Below are positions 25,451-33,964 of a stretch of DNA of 64,000 nucleotides, in pieces. The stretch is from Phycisphaerales bacterium (lineage in GTDB: Bacteria > Planctomycetota > Phycisphaerae > Phycisphaerales > UBA1924): positions 186,001-250,000 of the forward strand of contig JAVJNT010000001.1 in the NCBI GenBank assembly GCA_040217175.1, read 5' to 3'. Under the pieces are notes generated by a model. It was not told where the DNA came from. It did not search any database and saw nothing but the letters and a program-made list of their open reading frames with translations. How positions within the stretch are numbered: position 1 is the first letter of the stretch; every line of letters starts with the position of its first letter. The position numbers were made by a program, and so were the translations under genes.

Positions 25451-26254
25451 ATGATCGCCACAGCGCAGAGCACCAAGAACACCACCGTGCGGATCCGCAT
25501 CAAGCGGAGCGACGGACCCGGCAAGCCGTCCTATTGGCAGGCCTTCGATGTGCCCCGTGAGCCGGGCGCCAACATCATCTCGTGCCTGCAGTGGATCGCC
25601 GCCCACCCGACGACCATCGAGGGCAAGAAGACCACGCCGGTCGTATGGGACTCGGGCTGCCTCGAGGAAGTGTGCGGCTCGTGCACGATGCTCATCAACG
25701 GCAGCGTCCGCCAGAGCTGCACGGCCCTGATCGAGAACATCGCGCCGAACGAGGGCGATGAGGTCACGCTCGAGCCGATGAGCAAGTTCCCGGTGATTCG
25801 TGATCTCTGGGTCGATCGCGAGCGAATGTTCAAGGCGCTCCAGCGTGTCAAGGCGTGGGTCCCCATCGATGGCACGTACGATCTTGGCTCGGGTCCCAAG
25901 GAGAGCCCGGACAAGCAGAACACGCGCTACAAGCTCTCGACGTGCATGTCCTGCGGCTGTTGCCTGGAGGCCTGCCCGCAGTACAACCTCGAAGAAGATC
26001 CCGAGGAGTGGCCCACGAGCTTCATTGGGGCCGCCGCGATCAGCCAGGCACGCCTGTTCAACGAGCACGAGACCGGCAAGCAGCTCAAGGCCGATCGGCT
26101 CGAGGCCCTCATGGGACCGGGCGGCGTGTCGGACTGCGGCAACGCCCAGAACTGCGTGAAGGTGTGCCCGAAGGAGATTCCGCTGACCGAGTCGATCGGC
26201 GCGATGGGCCGTGCTGTGACGATGCACGCCATTACCTCGTGGTTCCGCAAGTAG
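25451..26254 (+). CDS. sdhB: succinate dehydrogenase iron-sulfur subunit
   Basis: 267 aa. The plant-type [2Fe-2S] ligands are C70, C75, C78 and C90 (SGCLEEVCGSCT...QSC). The ferredoxin-like domain has CMSCGCCLEACP (C165-C175) and CGNAQNCVKVCP (C229, C235, C239) for the [4Fe-4S] and [3Fe-4S] clusters. Electrons pass from SdhA through these to the quinone at SdhC. The ATG lies 30 bases after the sdhA stop, preceded by GAAGGAAG. Last gene of the operon; a GC hairpin follows. Confidence 0.96.
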   Translation: MIATAQSTKNTTVRIRIKRSDGPGKPSYWQAFDVPREPGANIISCLQWIAAHPTTIEGKKTTPVVWDSGCLEEVCGSCTMLINGSVRQSCTALIENIAPNEGDEVTLEPMSKFPVIRDLWVDRERMFKALQRVKAWVPIDGTYDLGSGPKESPDKQNTRYKLSTCMSCGCCLEACPQYNLEEDPEEWPTSFIGAAAISQARLFNEHETGKQLKADRLEALMGPGGVSDCGNAQNCVKVCPKEIPLTESIGAMGRAVTMHAITSWFRK

Positions 26255-26271
26255 GCGGAGGGATTCGTCGT

Positions 26272-26291
26272 CGGGCGGGAATATTCGCCCG
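26272..26291 (+). terminator. GC-rich hairpin after sdhB
   Basis: CGGGCG (26272-26277) can pair with CGCCCG (26286-26291), extended by G-U pairs, around an AATA loop. No U-tract follows, so it is a terminator candidate only or a stabilising 3' hairpin. Confidence 0.35.
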
Positions 26292-26304
26292 CGGGGCGGG
26301 CTCG

Positions 26305-26310
26305 TACCCT
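26305..26310 (+). promoter_or_regulatory. -10 element (TACCCT) of a probable leaderless promoter
   Basis: TACCCT is followed by GCCCC and the ATG at 26316. There is no Shine-Dalgarno. Confidence 0.5.
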
Positions 26311-26315
26311 GCCCC

Positions 26316-27149
26316 ATGAAGACACCCAAGACACCGTCTGTCGTGCTGGCCGCGCTCGCCCTGAGCGGGGCCGCTGTTCTTCTGAGTGCATGCGAGCCCA
26401 CGGGCGATGCCGCCGAGGTGACAGACTCCACGGCTGCCGGTGGAACGGAGGAAGCCATGCCGTCCGACTTGAGCGCCCAGCAGGCCGGTTCGCTCAAGAC
26501 CGAGCTCGACGCCCGCGCCGCCGGATTCGCCGAGCGTGCACCCGAGGCCACCCAGACGCTCTACGCCGACGGCATCCAGGCCGTCGTCGATGCGGGCGTC
26601 GTTGAGAATGCCAAGAACGTGGGCGACGAAGCTCCCGGATTCACGCTGCAGAACCAGAGCGGCGAATCGGTCTCGCTCTCGGCATTGCTCGAGCAAGGAC
26701 CGGTGGTGCTCATCTGGTACCGCGGCGGGTGGTGCCCGTATTGCAACCTGACGCTGGCGGCCTACCAGCAGCGGCTCGGCGAGATCCGGGACCTCGGCGC
26801 GACGCTGGTGGCGCTCACGCCCGAGCTGCCCGATAAGTCGCTGTCGACGGCGCAGAAGGGCGAGCTCGAATTCCAGGTGCTGAGCGACGTCGGCAACGAC
26901 GTAGCGCGCGAGTACGGCGTCGTGTTCGAGCTGACCGAGGGCGTGAAGGCCAACTACGAGCAAGCTTTCGGCATGAGCGACTACAACGGCGACGACTCGG
27001 GCGAGCTGCCGCTCGCGGCGACCTACGTCATCGATCGGGATGGACAGATCCGCTGGGCGTTCCTCGACGCCGATTACCGGAACCGGGCCGAGCCGGCCGA
27101 TGTGATCGCCGCGCTCGAGTCGCTCCCAGATGCGGCCGACGGCGGATAA
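26316..27149 (+). CDS. lipoprotein peroxiredoxin-like protein (AhpC/TSA family)
   Basis: 277 aa. A lipoprotein signal peptide (LAALALSGAAVLLSACEP, lipobox LSAC) is followed by a helical region and a thioredoxin-fold domain from about residue 105: VGDEAPGFTLQNQSGESVSL, then IWYRGGWCPYCNLTLAAYQ, where the CPYC pair sits near residues 138-141. The RGGWCPYC motif is that of the PRX-like2/AhpC-TSA peroxiredoxin group. A C-terminal VIDRDGQIRWAF is also typical. It should act as a periplasmic, membrane-tethered peroxide or disulfide reductase. No partner reductase is adjacent. Monocistronic by spacing. Confidence 0.85.
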   Translation: MKTPKTPSVVLAALALSGAAVLLSACEPTGDAAEVTDSTAAGGTEEAMPSDLSAQQAGSLKTELDARAAGFAERAPEATQTLYADGIQAVVDAGVVENAKNVGDEAPGFTLQNQSGESVSLSALLEQGPVVLIWYRGGWCPYCNLTLAAYQQRLGEIRDLGATLVALTPELPDKSLSTAQKGELEFQVLSDVGNDVAREYGVVFELTEGVKANYEQAFGMSDYNGDDSGELPLAATYVIDRDGQIRWAFLDADYRNRAEPADVIAALESLPDAADGG

Positions 27150-27257
27150 CTACTCGGTCCGGTCTTCCAACAAGCGCGACCGGCACCACCCACCGCGTCC
27201 GATCGAGCCCTGCCGCCCGCGAACGCAGCAGGGCCGGCATGGCGCCGATGTGGGGGC

Positions 27258-28769
27258 ATGATCACTCCCCTCCGGATGCAGCGGGGCTCGACCGCCACGG
27301 TCGGCCAGGACGTCGAAGCGGTCTCTGGCCTTGCGTGGGTGGTCGGCGTGTGCGCCGTCGTGCTCACGGCGTGGCTGCTGGGGGCGGCGTGGCTGACGCG
27401 CTCGCTGCTGGGCATTCCGGCGGGCCTGTGGATCATCGGGATGGTGCTCGGCGGGCGTTGGCTCGCCGGTCGTCTTCTTGCGATGCCGAGCATGAAGATG
27501 CCGCCGATACCCGCCCCGCCAGTGCGCGGCGAGTCGGACGCATCCGCAGCGCACGACACCACCGAAGAGCCGCTGGTCGAGCCCACGCAGGCCGCCGCGA
27601 GCCTCGCGCTCCCGAGCATGGTCTCGCTGCCGCGGCAGGTGCTCGCCGACACGACCGAGAATGCGTTGACCATCGCCCGTGCCTGCTCGGGCGGGCAGCT
27701 CCCTGGTTGGCTCGAGCGGCTGCGCGAGGCGGGCGGCACCCCCGGCGCGTCTCTCTCGACGCCGCTGCGTGTGGGCGTGAAGCTCGCCGAAGAGCACTTC
27801 CGCGATCTCGAGCTCGCACCCAGCGCTCTTGCCGTCTCGCTCGTGCCCTACGCAGGCGAGGGTGATGCCGCCGCGTGGCGGAAGCTCGGATTCGACGCGG
27901 TGATCGAGCAGCGCGACCCCGGTGGCCCGCTCACGATCCGAGTCGCCGAAGCGCCCGATGATCCCGCCGCCTGGCACGACTGGGCCCTCACGCTGCCGCT
28001 GAGCTACTCGTCGCTGTTCCCGCTTCGGATCGATCCGGCCCAGGTCACGCTGCGAGACTTCGACTGGTCCGACGCCGGCGCCGTGGCCGTCGTCCGCTCG
28101 CTGCTGGAGCTCGCGGCGCTGCTGGGCCGTTATCCCAGCCGCCTCGACTTTGCTGATCGCCTGCGCGGCCGGCCCGCGCTGGGCCTTATGCTGGGTTCGC
28201 CGGTCGTATCCGACCCGGCCCTGGACCGGGCCTTCGTCCATCTTTCGGGCGTCCTGGGTGAGCGACGTCCTGATCGCGTGGGCGAGGCGGAGCATGCTGC
28301 GATGCGCGTGCTCGCGTCGTACTTGTCGTGGAACGGCTGCGGCATGATGCCCGAGGAACGCGTGGCGGCGGCGCGCACGATTGGACGGCTCGGTCCGGCG
28401 GAGGGCGAGACCTGCCTGCGTGCGTGCGTTGCCGCTTTCGCGGGCGGCCAAGAGGTGCTGGGCTTCGATCTGATGCTGACCGGCCACGAGCGACTGTCGA
28501 TCGAGCGTCCCGAGCCGCTCGTCGATCCGATGGACTACCTCATCTCCGACATCTCGTACAACCGTGGCGGGGCCGAGACGATGGGTAAGCTTGCCGCAGG
28601 GCTTGCCTATGCCACGGCGCTCATCGAGCGTCACCGCGTGGCCTACGTGCTCGACGACGTGCGCGACGAGGTGATGGGAGCCGAGTGGCTCGAGGTCATG
28701 CCCGAGACGCGTGAGCAGGTACTCGCCATGATCGAGGCGCTCTCGACCGTGCGCTCACTGGCGGCCTGA
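27258..28769 (+). CDS. hypothetical membrane-anchored protein
   Basis: 503 aa. Two hydrophobic helices near the N-terminus (about 24-45, WVVGVCAVVLTAWLLGAAWL, and 50-68) are followed by a Pro/Ala-rich linker and a mainly helical soluble domain of about 390 residues. Segments such as LLELAALLGRYPSRLDFADRL, AMRVLASYLSWNGCGMMPEE and PLVDPMDYLISDISYNRGG look conserved, but no family was recognised. The opposite strand is also open over much of this stretch, but its product is His/Arg-rich and without hydrophobic segments, as expected of a shadow. Convergent with the small gene at 28790. Confidence 0.75.
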   Translation: MITPLRMQRGSTATVGQDVEAVSGLAWVVGVCAVVLTAWLLGAAWLTRSLLGIPAGLWIIGMVLGGRWLAGRLLAMPSMKMPPIPAPPVRGESDASAAHDTTEEPLVEPTQAAASLALPSMVSLPRQVLADTTENALTIARACSGGQLPGWLERLREAGGTPGASLSTPLRVGVKLAEEHFRDLELAPSALAVSLVPYAGEGDAAAWRKLGFDAVIEQRDPGGPLTIRVAEAPDDPAAWHDWALTLPLSYSSLFPLRIDPAQVTLRDFDWSDAGAVAVVRSLLELAALLGRYPSRLDFADRLRGRPALGLMLGSPVVSDPALDRAFVHLSGVLGERRPDRVGEAEHAAMRVLASYLSWNGCGMMPEERVAAARTIGRLGPAEGETCLRACVAAFAGGQEVLGFDLMLTGHERLSIERPEPLVDPMDYLISDISYNRGGAETMGKLAAGLAYATALIERHRVAYVLDDVRDEVMGAEWLEVMPETREQVLAMIEALSTVRSLAA

Positions 28770-28789
28770 CCTCGGTTCGCCCCGGCGGG

Positions 28790-29062
28790 CTAGCCCTCGA
28801 CGTCGAGGTGCTTCACGGCCTCGCCTGCTCCCTCGTCTTCAGGGGCGTGCTCGCGTGGCTCTTCCTCGGAGCGATCGGTGGCGCTCTGCTTGGGCTGCAC
28901 GGCCTCGGTGCTAAGCACGACTCGATCGCCGGTCTGCTCCCCGTGCTTCACTCGACGGTGCTTGTCGGCTTCCTTGGCGTTGGTCTGGACCTTGCTCGCC
29001 CGTTCGGTGGCGGCGGCTTGCGAGGCCAAGGCCGCGGTCGCGCTGGTTGGGGCCACGCTCAT
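28790..29062 (-). CDS. small hydrophilic protein of unknown function
   Basis: 90 aa, highly charged and probably unstructured: an Ala/Ser/Thr-rich start (MSVAPTSATAALASQAAA), a Lys/His middle, then GDRVVLSTEAV and an acidic end (EEEPREHAPEDEGAGE). No family recognised. It lies 77 bases downstream of fabI on the same strand. A plus-strand frame covers the same bases but gives a less plausible product. No ribosome binding site is visible. Confidence 0.5.
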   Translation of the reverse strand: MSVAPTSATAALASQAAATERASKVQTNAKEADKHRRVKHGEQTGDRVVLSTEAVQPKQSATDRSEEEPREHAPEDEGAGEAVKHLDVEG

Positions 29063-29139
29063 GCCAGAATCATCGACCGATTCGGTCCTGGCTCTCCACG
29101 GAAAACCTCACGAGACCCAAACAGAGTGACGATCTGCCG

Positions 29140-29931
29140 CTACACGCCGACGATGTTGGCCCCACAATCGACGTAAATGTTCTCACCGGTCACGCCCGCG
29201 CTGAGGTTGCTAGCCAGGTAGACGGCCGTGTTGCCAACGTCGCCGCCTTCGACGTTCCGACGGAGCGGCGCTCGCTCGAGGTTCTGCTCGCTGATCTTGT
29301 CAACGCCGCCCACGGCGCTCGACGCCAGCGTGCGCAGGTAGCCGCCAGAGATCGTGTTGACGCGGATGCCATCGACGCCCAGATCGCCGGCGAGATAGCG
29401 GGCCGTGGCTTCGAGCGTCGCCTTGGCAACGCCCATGACGTTGTAGCCCGGCACGACCTTCTCGGCCCCGTAGTAGCTCATCGCCATCACCGAGCCACCC
29501 TCCTTGGCCAGCAGCGAGCGACAGCGTCGGCTCAGGCCAAGGAGCGTGTACGCGGAGATGTCCACGGCGCTCAAGAACGCCTCACGGGGCGTCTCGGCGA
29601 ACTTGCCGTGGGCCAGGTACTCGCGGTCGGCGAACGCGATCGAGTGTACGAGCACGTGCATGGCGTTGAAGCGTGCTTCGAAGGCCTTGATTGCGTTGTC
29701 GATGTCATCGTCGCTGCCTGCGTCCATGGGCACGATCAGCGGGTCGGCGCCGCCCTCGCCCGGCAGGGCCTTCACGGCACGCTCGGTACGGCGCTGGTTC
29801 TTCTCTCCGGGCAGACAGGTGAAGGCGCACGTCGCACCGTGGTCGATCAGGGCCTTGGCGATGTGCCAGGCGTACGAGCGCTCGTTCGCGATGCCCACGA
29901 CCAGGGCCACCTTGCCGTCCAACAAACCCAT
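29140..29931 (-). CDS. fabI: enoyl-[acyl-carrier-protein] reductase (NADH)
   Basis: 263 aa. The ATG at 29931 is preferred over an in-frame start 24 bases upstream because GGGAGGCAGC precedes it. The FabI version of the SDR nucleotide motif is VGIANERSYAWHIAKAL (near residue 12). The catalytic Tyr-x6-Lys is in PGYNVMGVAKATLEA (near residue 155). The C-terminus ENIYVDCGANIVGV is also typical. It reduces trans-2-enoyl-ACP in the last step of each fatty acid elongation cycle in the cytoplasm. A TACACT -10-like element lies at 29976-29981 on the minus strand. Divergent from nadC. Confidence 0.95.
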   Translation of the reverse strand: MGLLDGKVALVVGIANERSYAWHIAKALIDHGATCAFTCLPGEKNQRRTERAVKALPGEGGADPLIVPMDAGSDDDIDNAIKAFEARFNAMHVLVHSIAFADREYLAHGKFAETPREAFLSAVDISAYTLLGLSRRCRSLLAKEGGSVMAMSYYGAEKVVPGYNVMGVAKATLEATARYLAGDLGVDGIRVNTISGGYLRTLASSAVGGVDKISEQNLERAPLRRNVEGGDVGNTAVYLASNLSAGVTGENIYVDCGANIVGV

Positions 29932-30009
29932 GCTGCCTCCCGGGCGATGGCCCATACGTGTTTCTCTGAGGAGCCAGTGTAAGCCGGTGCCGACCCCATC
30001 GGTTCGTCA

Positions 30010-30015
30010 TACGAT
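30010..30015 (+). promoter_or_regulatory. -10 element (TACGAT) of a probable leaderless promoter
   Basis: TACGAT is followed by CGGGC and the GTG start of nadC at 30021. There is no Shine-Dalgarno. Confidence 0.45.
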
Positions 30016-30020
30016 CGGGC

Positions 30021-30950
30021 GTGACCGAGAATGCCACAACCCCTTCCGCAGCCGATCGATACAAGCAAATGGTCTCCCCGGGCCTGGTCCGCCGCCTGCT
30101 GGAGATCAGCCGCGACGAAGACCTGGGCCCCGACCACCAGGACCCGACCGCCGTGGTCATGGTCGAGCCTTCCGAGCGGTCCGAGGCCTGGGTCGTCGCT
30201 CGCGAGCCCGGGATCATCTGTGGCCTCGAAGCCGTCGGCGACGTTCTGGACGTATTGGCGCCAACGACGCTCTTTCGCGAGCTGGTGAGAGACGGAGACT
30301 CCATCGAGCCGGGCCAGCGGCTGGGCGCGCTGCTCGGTCCTCGGCGAGAGATCCTGGCCGCCGAACGCACGCTCCTGAATCTCCTGAGTCGTCTCAGCGG
30401 CGTTGCGACGCACACGTCCAGGTACGTCGCGGCGAAGGGCGACTCAGGGGCACACATCGTCGATACCCGCAAGACGACGCCCGGCCTGCGACAGCTCGAG
30501 AAGTACGCCGTCCGGTGTGGCGGCGGCCACAGCCACCGCATGGGGCTGTACGACGCCGTGCTCATCAAGGACAACCACTTGGTTGGCCTGACGCCAGAAC
30601 AGGCAGCCAAGAAGGTCGCGAGCGCAGCGGCCGATGCACGCCAGAAATTCGAGATCGCATTCGTCGAGGTCGAGGTCGACACGCTGGAACAGCTCGCCGC
30701 GATGCTGCAGCTCGACGAAGGCGTTCTCGACATCATCTTGCTCGACAACATGGATCCCGGCCAGATCTCCAAGGCCGTCGAGATGCGCAACGAGTTCGGG
30801 GCGCAGCCGCTGCTCGAGGCCTCGGGCGGCGTCGAGCTGGCAAGCCTGGCGGAGATCGCGCAAACGGGCGTCGACCGCATCGCGGTCGGCGCGCTGACCC
30901 ATCACGCCGTTTGGCTCGACATCGGGCTCGACGCCGGAGCACCAGCATGA
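30021..30950 (+). CDS. nadC: nicotinate-nucleotide pyrophosphorylase (carboxylating), quinolinate phosphoribosyltransferase
   Basis: 309 aa, GTG start. The family signature VDTRKTTPGLRQLEKYAV (about residues 150-167), followed by GGGHSHRMGLYDAVLIKDNH, supplies the quinolinate and PRPP binding residues. The C-terminal barrel ends with LLEASGGVELA and GVDRIAVGALTH. It converts quinolinate and PRPP to nicotinate mononucleotide, the committed step in de novo NAD synthesis. The stop overlaps the birA ATG (ATGA), so the two are coupled. nadA and nadB are not in the window. Confidence 0.95.
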   Translation: MTENATTPSAADRYKQMVSPGLVRRLLEISRDEDLGPDHQDPTAVVMVEPSERSEAWVVAREPGIICGLEAVGDVLDVLAPTTLFRELVRDGDSIEPGQRLGALLGPRREILAAERTLLNLLSRLSGVATHTSRYVAAKGDSGAHIVDTRKTTPGLRQLEKYAVRCGGGHSHRMGLYDAVLIKDNHLVGLTPEQAAKKVASAAADARQKFEIAFVEVEVDTLEQLAAMLQLDEGVLDIILLDNMDPGQISKAVEMRNEFGAQPLLEASGGVELASLAEIAQTGVDRIAVGALTHHAVWLDIGLDAGAPA

Positions 30951-31717
30951 AGCAGGAGTCCTGGGATTCGCTCTCGATGCCCATCGGCCGCTTCGACCGC
31001 GTCGTCGTGCTGGACGAGACGCCCTCGACCCAGGGCGACGCGCGGGTGCTGTCCGATGGCCGGCCAGGCCTCGTGGTGATCGGCAAGAAGCAGGTCGCCG
31101 GCCGGGGCCGGCAGGGGCGCACGTGGGACGATGGCGGCGGCGCCTCGCTCTCGACGAGCCTATGCGTCGACGCGACGCTGCCCGCCGCGGGCATGTCCCT
31201 GGCGGTTGGCCTTGGGGTGCTCGAGGCGTGCGAGGGCTTGGGTGCGACCGGGCTCGGATTGAAGTGGCCCAACGACGTGGTCGAGCGCAGCGATGGAATT
31301 CACGGCCGGAAGGTCGCCGGCGTGCTCATCGAGTCATCACGGCCGATCTCGGTCGTCGGCGTCGGCGTCAACGTCTATGAGCGCGAGCAGGGCTGGAGTG
31401 ATGGTCTCGAGAATTCCGCCGTCAGCCTGGAAGAGCTCGGCGTGAAGGCCGGGCGTCCGGAGGTTGCTGCGGCGATGCTGGAGTCGGTGTCGAAGTGGCT
31501 CGACGCGCCGCCGGCTGCGATCGGCGACCGATGGCTCGGCGTGGGCACGCTGCGGCACAAGCGCTGCGTATTCCGCGTCGATGGCCGGCTCGTCGCGGGC
31601 ACGGTGGTCGACCTCGACCGCCAGTGGCGGCTCGTGCTGCAAACCGACGGGGGCGAGCGCGTCCGCATCGACGCGGCCCACGCGCACCTCGAAGAACCGA
31701 GGGCGGTGGGGAGTTAG
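30947..31717 (+). CDS. birA: biotin--[acetyl-CoA-carboxylase] ligase (monofunctional BirA)
   Basis: 256 aa. The ATG overlaps the nadC stop. The catalytic domain is complete: LDETPSTQGDAR, the biotinyl-AMP loop GRGRQGRTWDDGGG (near residue 50), LKWPNDV and GRKVAGVLIES. The short C-terminal domain carries GTVVDLDRQWRLVLQT. There is no N-terminal helix-turn-helix, so it should biotinylate acetyl-CoA carboxylase carrier protein but not act as a bio repressor. Pairing with nadC is operonic rather than mechanistic. Confidence 0.93.
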   Translation: MKQESWDSLSMPIGRFDRVVVLDETPSTQGDARVLSDGRPGLVVIGKKQVAGRGRQGRTWDDGGGASLSTSLCVDATLPAAGMSLAVGLGVLEACEGLGATGLGLKWPNDVVERSDGIHGRKVAGVLIESSRPISVVGVGVNVYEREQGWSDGLENSAVSLEELGVKAGRPEVAAAMLESVSKWLDAPPAAIGDRWLGVGTLRHKRCVFRVDGRLVAGTVVDLDRQWRLVLQTDGGERVRIDAAHAHLEEPRAVGS

Positions 31718-31726
31718 GCCAATGCG

Positions 31727-33964
31727 ATGACCACGGCCGGCGATACCCTTGAAAACGAGAACGCAGTCGTTCGCCTGCGCGTCGACGGCATGAGCTGCGC
31801 CGGCTGCGTCGCCAGCGTCGAGCGGTCGCTCAAGAAGGCGCCCGGCGTGCGCAACGCGATGGTCAGCCTGGCCGGCGGTTCGGCTCTCGTCGAGGGTGAG
31901 TCGCTCGACGCCGAGGCGCTCGCCGGCAGCGTGCGCGACGCCGGGTTCGACGCGGCGTTGGCGAACTCGGGCGATGCTGCGGCCGACCTGGCCCAGCGGC
32001 TGGGGAGCGACGACGCCAGGCAAGCCGACGCATGGCGGTGGCGCGTGGTGCTCGGCGTCGTGCTCTGGCTGCCCCTGGAGCTCGCGCACTGGTTCGGCCA
32101 CGGCCTGGGCCTGCACATGACGACCGGCACGGGGCTGGTCGTCGCGCTGGTGGTCGGCACGATCGCGCAGGTGTTCATCGGGTCGGCCTTCTACCGCTCG
32201 GCGATCGCCGCGGCCCGGCGCAAGACGACCAACATGGACACGCTCGTGTCGCTCGGCAGCGCGTCGGCGTACACCCTCTCGCTCTTCCACGCGATCCTGA
32301 TCTTCACCGGCGGCGGCGAGCACCCGACCTACTTCATCGAGGCGACCGGCCTGCTCACGCTCATCTCGCTGGGTCATTGGCTCGAGCGGCGGGCCCGCCG
32401 CGGAACCACCAAGGCCCTCCGCGAGCTGGCGGCCATGCAACCGACGCAGGCCGTCGTGCTCGCGAGCGAGGACGACGCGACGGGCGCGGTGGTACCCACG
32501 CGCGACGTGCTGCCGGGCGACCTGGTGCTCGTGCGCGCGGGCGACCGCTGCCCGGTCGACGGCGAGCTGCTCGGACCGGCCTCGCTCGACGAGTCGGCCG
32601 TCACGGGCGAGTCGGTGCCGGTGGACAAGCAGGCCGGAGAGCTGGTCATGGCCGGCTCGGTTGCCGTCGGGACGCCCGCGATCGTGCGCGCGACGACGGA
32701 TGGCGCGAGCGGGACGCTGGGTCGGATGGTCGCGCTCGTGGCCGATGCGCTGGCGAGCAAGGCCGACGTGCAGCGGCTGGCCGACCGCGTCTCGGCGGTG
32801 TTCGTGCCGCTCGCCATCGCCATCGCCTCCGTGAGCTTCGTCGCGTGGCTGCTCGTGCCGGGCGGGGGACTCAGCAAGGCCGTAGTGACTGCGGCGACGG
32901 TGCTCGTGATCTCGTGCCCGTGTGCCCTGGGCCTGGCGACGCCGCTAGCCGTCATGGTCGGCACGGGGGCTGCGGGGCGGCGCGGCATCCTCGTGCGATC
33001 GGCCAGTGCGCTCGAGCGGGCGGCTGTCGCGAAGATCGCGTTGCTCGACAAGACAGGGACGATCACCAGTGGGGAGCCCGTGGTGCGCGAAGAGACCGGC
33101 AACGAGTTGATTCGCGTCGCGGCGGCGCTGGCCTGTCGCTCGAGTCATCCGCTGTCCCGAGCCATCGTGCGGGCGGCGGATGCCCGTGATCTTGGATACG
33201 AGCCGGCCGACGACGCGACGGAGCGCGCGGGCGAGGGCATGGCCGGCAGCATCGATGGCACGAAAGCCAAGCTCGTGTCCGTCGACGTGGCGCGTCGTGA
33301 GGGGCACGCGCTCGATGATCCGACGCTCGACGAAGGACCGGCGTCCGTCGTGCTCCTCGACGGCCGCGTGCTGGGCGTCGTTCGCTTCCGCGAAGAACTG
33401 CGCACGGGGGCCGAGCGGTTCGTCCGAGAGCTGAACGCGCTGGGCATCGAGCCGCGCGTGCTCACCGGCGATCGGCCCGCGCCTGCACGCAGGCTGGCCG
33501 ACCGCATCGGGCTCGATCAGGGTCGCGTGCAGGCGGGGCTGTCGCCCAGCGACAAGGTCGATCGCGTGCGAACCGCCGCGAGCGGCGCGACGGTGATGAT
33601 GGTTGGCGACGGCATCAACGACGCTCCGGCAATGGCGGCCGCGACCTCGGCCGGCGGCATCGGCGTGGCGATCGATGCCGGCAGCAACGTCGCGCTCGAG
33701 GCGGCCGACGCGATCATTCCCGGCGATCGCCCGCTGGCGGTGGTCGACCTCGTGCGCATCGGCCGCGCGACGCGACGCGGCATCCGCCAGAACCTCTTCC
33801 TCGCGTTCGTCTACAACGCGGCGGCCATTCCCGCCGCCGCGTTCGGCCTGCTGGGAGAGCACGGCCCGGTCGTGGCCGCGGGCGCGATGGCTGTGAGCGA
33901 CCTATTGGTCATCGGAAACGCCATCCGCATCAGGATCGTGATCGACAAGCAGACGGCGGGCTAG
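31727..33964 (+). CDS. copA: copper-translocating P1B-type ATPase
   Basis: 745 aa. A single N-terminal heavy-metal-associated domain has GMSCAGC (C24, C27). P1B core: the CPC metal site in VISCPCALGLATPL near residue 397, phosphorylation motif DKTGT near 441 and the hinge GDGINDAPAM near 627. Phosphatase TGES is in DESAVTGESVPVDK. The CPC motif with the NAA and GxMxxS end (FVYNAAAIPAAA; GAMAVSDLLVIG) fits Cu+ (or Ag+) export. It starts 9 bases after the birA stop, so is probably in the same transcript. No CopZ or CueR is adjacent. The stop shares CTAG with the convergent rpoN stop. Confidence 0.92.
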   Translation: MTTAGDTLENENAVVRLRVDGMSCAGCVASVERSLKKAPGVRNAMVSLAGGSALVEGESLDAEALAGSVRDAGFDAALANSGDAAADLAQRLGSDDARQADAWRWRVVLGVVLWLPLELAHWFGHGLGLHMTTGTGLVVALVVGTIAQVFIGSAFYRSAIAAARRKTTNMDTLVSLGSASAYTLSLFHAILIFTGGGEHPTYFIEATGLLTLISLGHWLERRARRGTTKALRELAAMQPTQAVVLASEDDATGAVVPTRDVLPGDLVLVRAGDRCPVDGELLGPASLDESAVTGESVPVDKQAGELVMAGSVAVGTPAIVRATTDGASGTLGRMVALVADALASKADVQRLADRVSAVFVPLAIAIASVSFVAWLLVPGGGLSKAVVTAATVLVISCPCALGLATPLAVMVGTGAAGRRGILVRSASALERAAVAKIALLDKTGTITSGEPVVREETGNELIRVAAALACRSSHPLSRAIVRAADARDLGYEPADDATERAGEGMAGSIDGTKAKLVSVDVARREGHALDDPTLDEGPASVVLLDGRVLGVVRFREELRTGAERFVRELNALGIEPRVLTGDRPAPARRLADRIGLDQGRVQAGLSPSDKVDRVRTAASGATVMMVGDGINDAPAMAAATSAGGIGVAIDAGSNVALEAADAIIPGDRPLAVVDLVRIGRATRRGIRQNLFLAFVYNAAAIPAAAFGLLGEHGPVVAAGAMAVSDLLVIGNAIRIRIVIDKQTAG

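Noticed and set aside
27150-28634. A 494-codon minus-strand frame opposite the hypothetical membrane protein
   Set aside because: His/Arg/Gln-rich composition, no hydrophobic segments. The plus-strand frame has two helices and plausible conserved segments.
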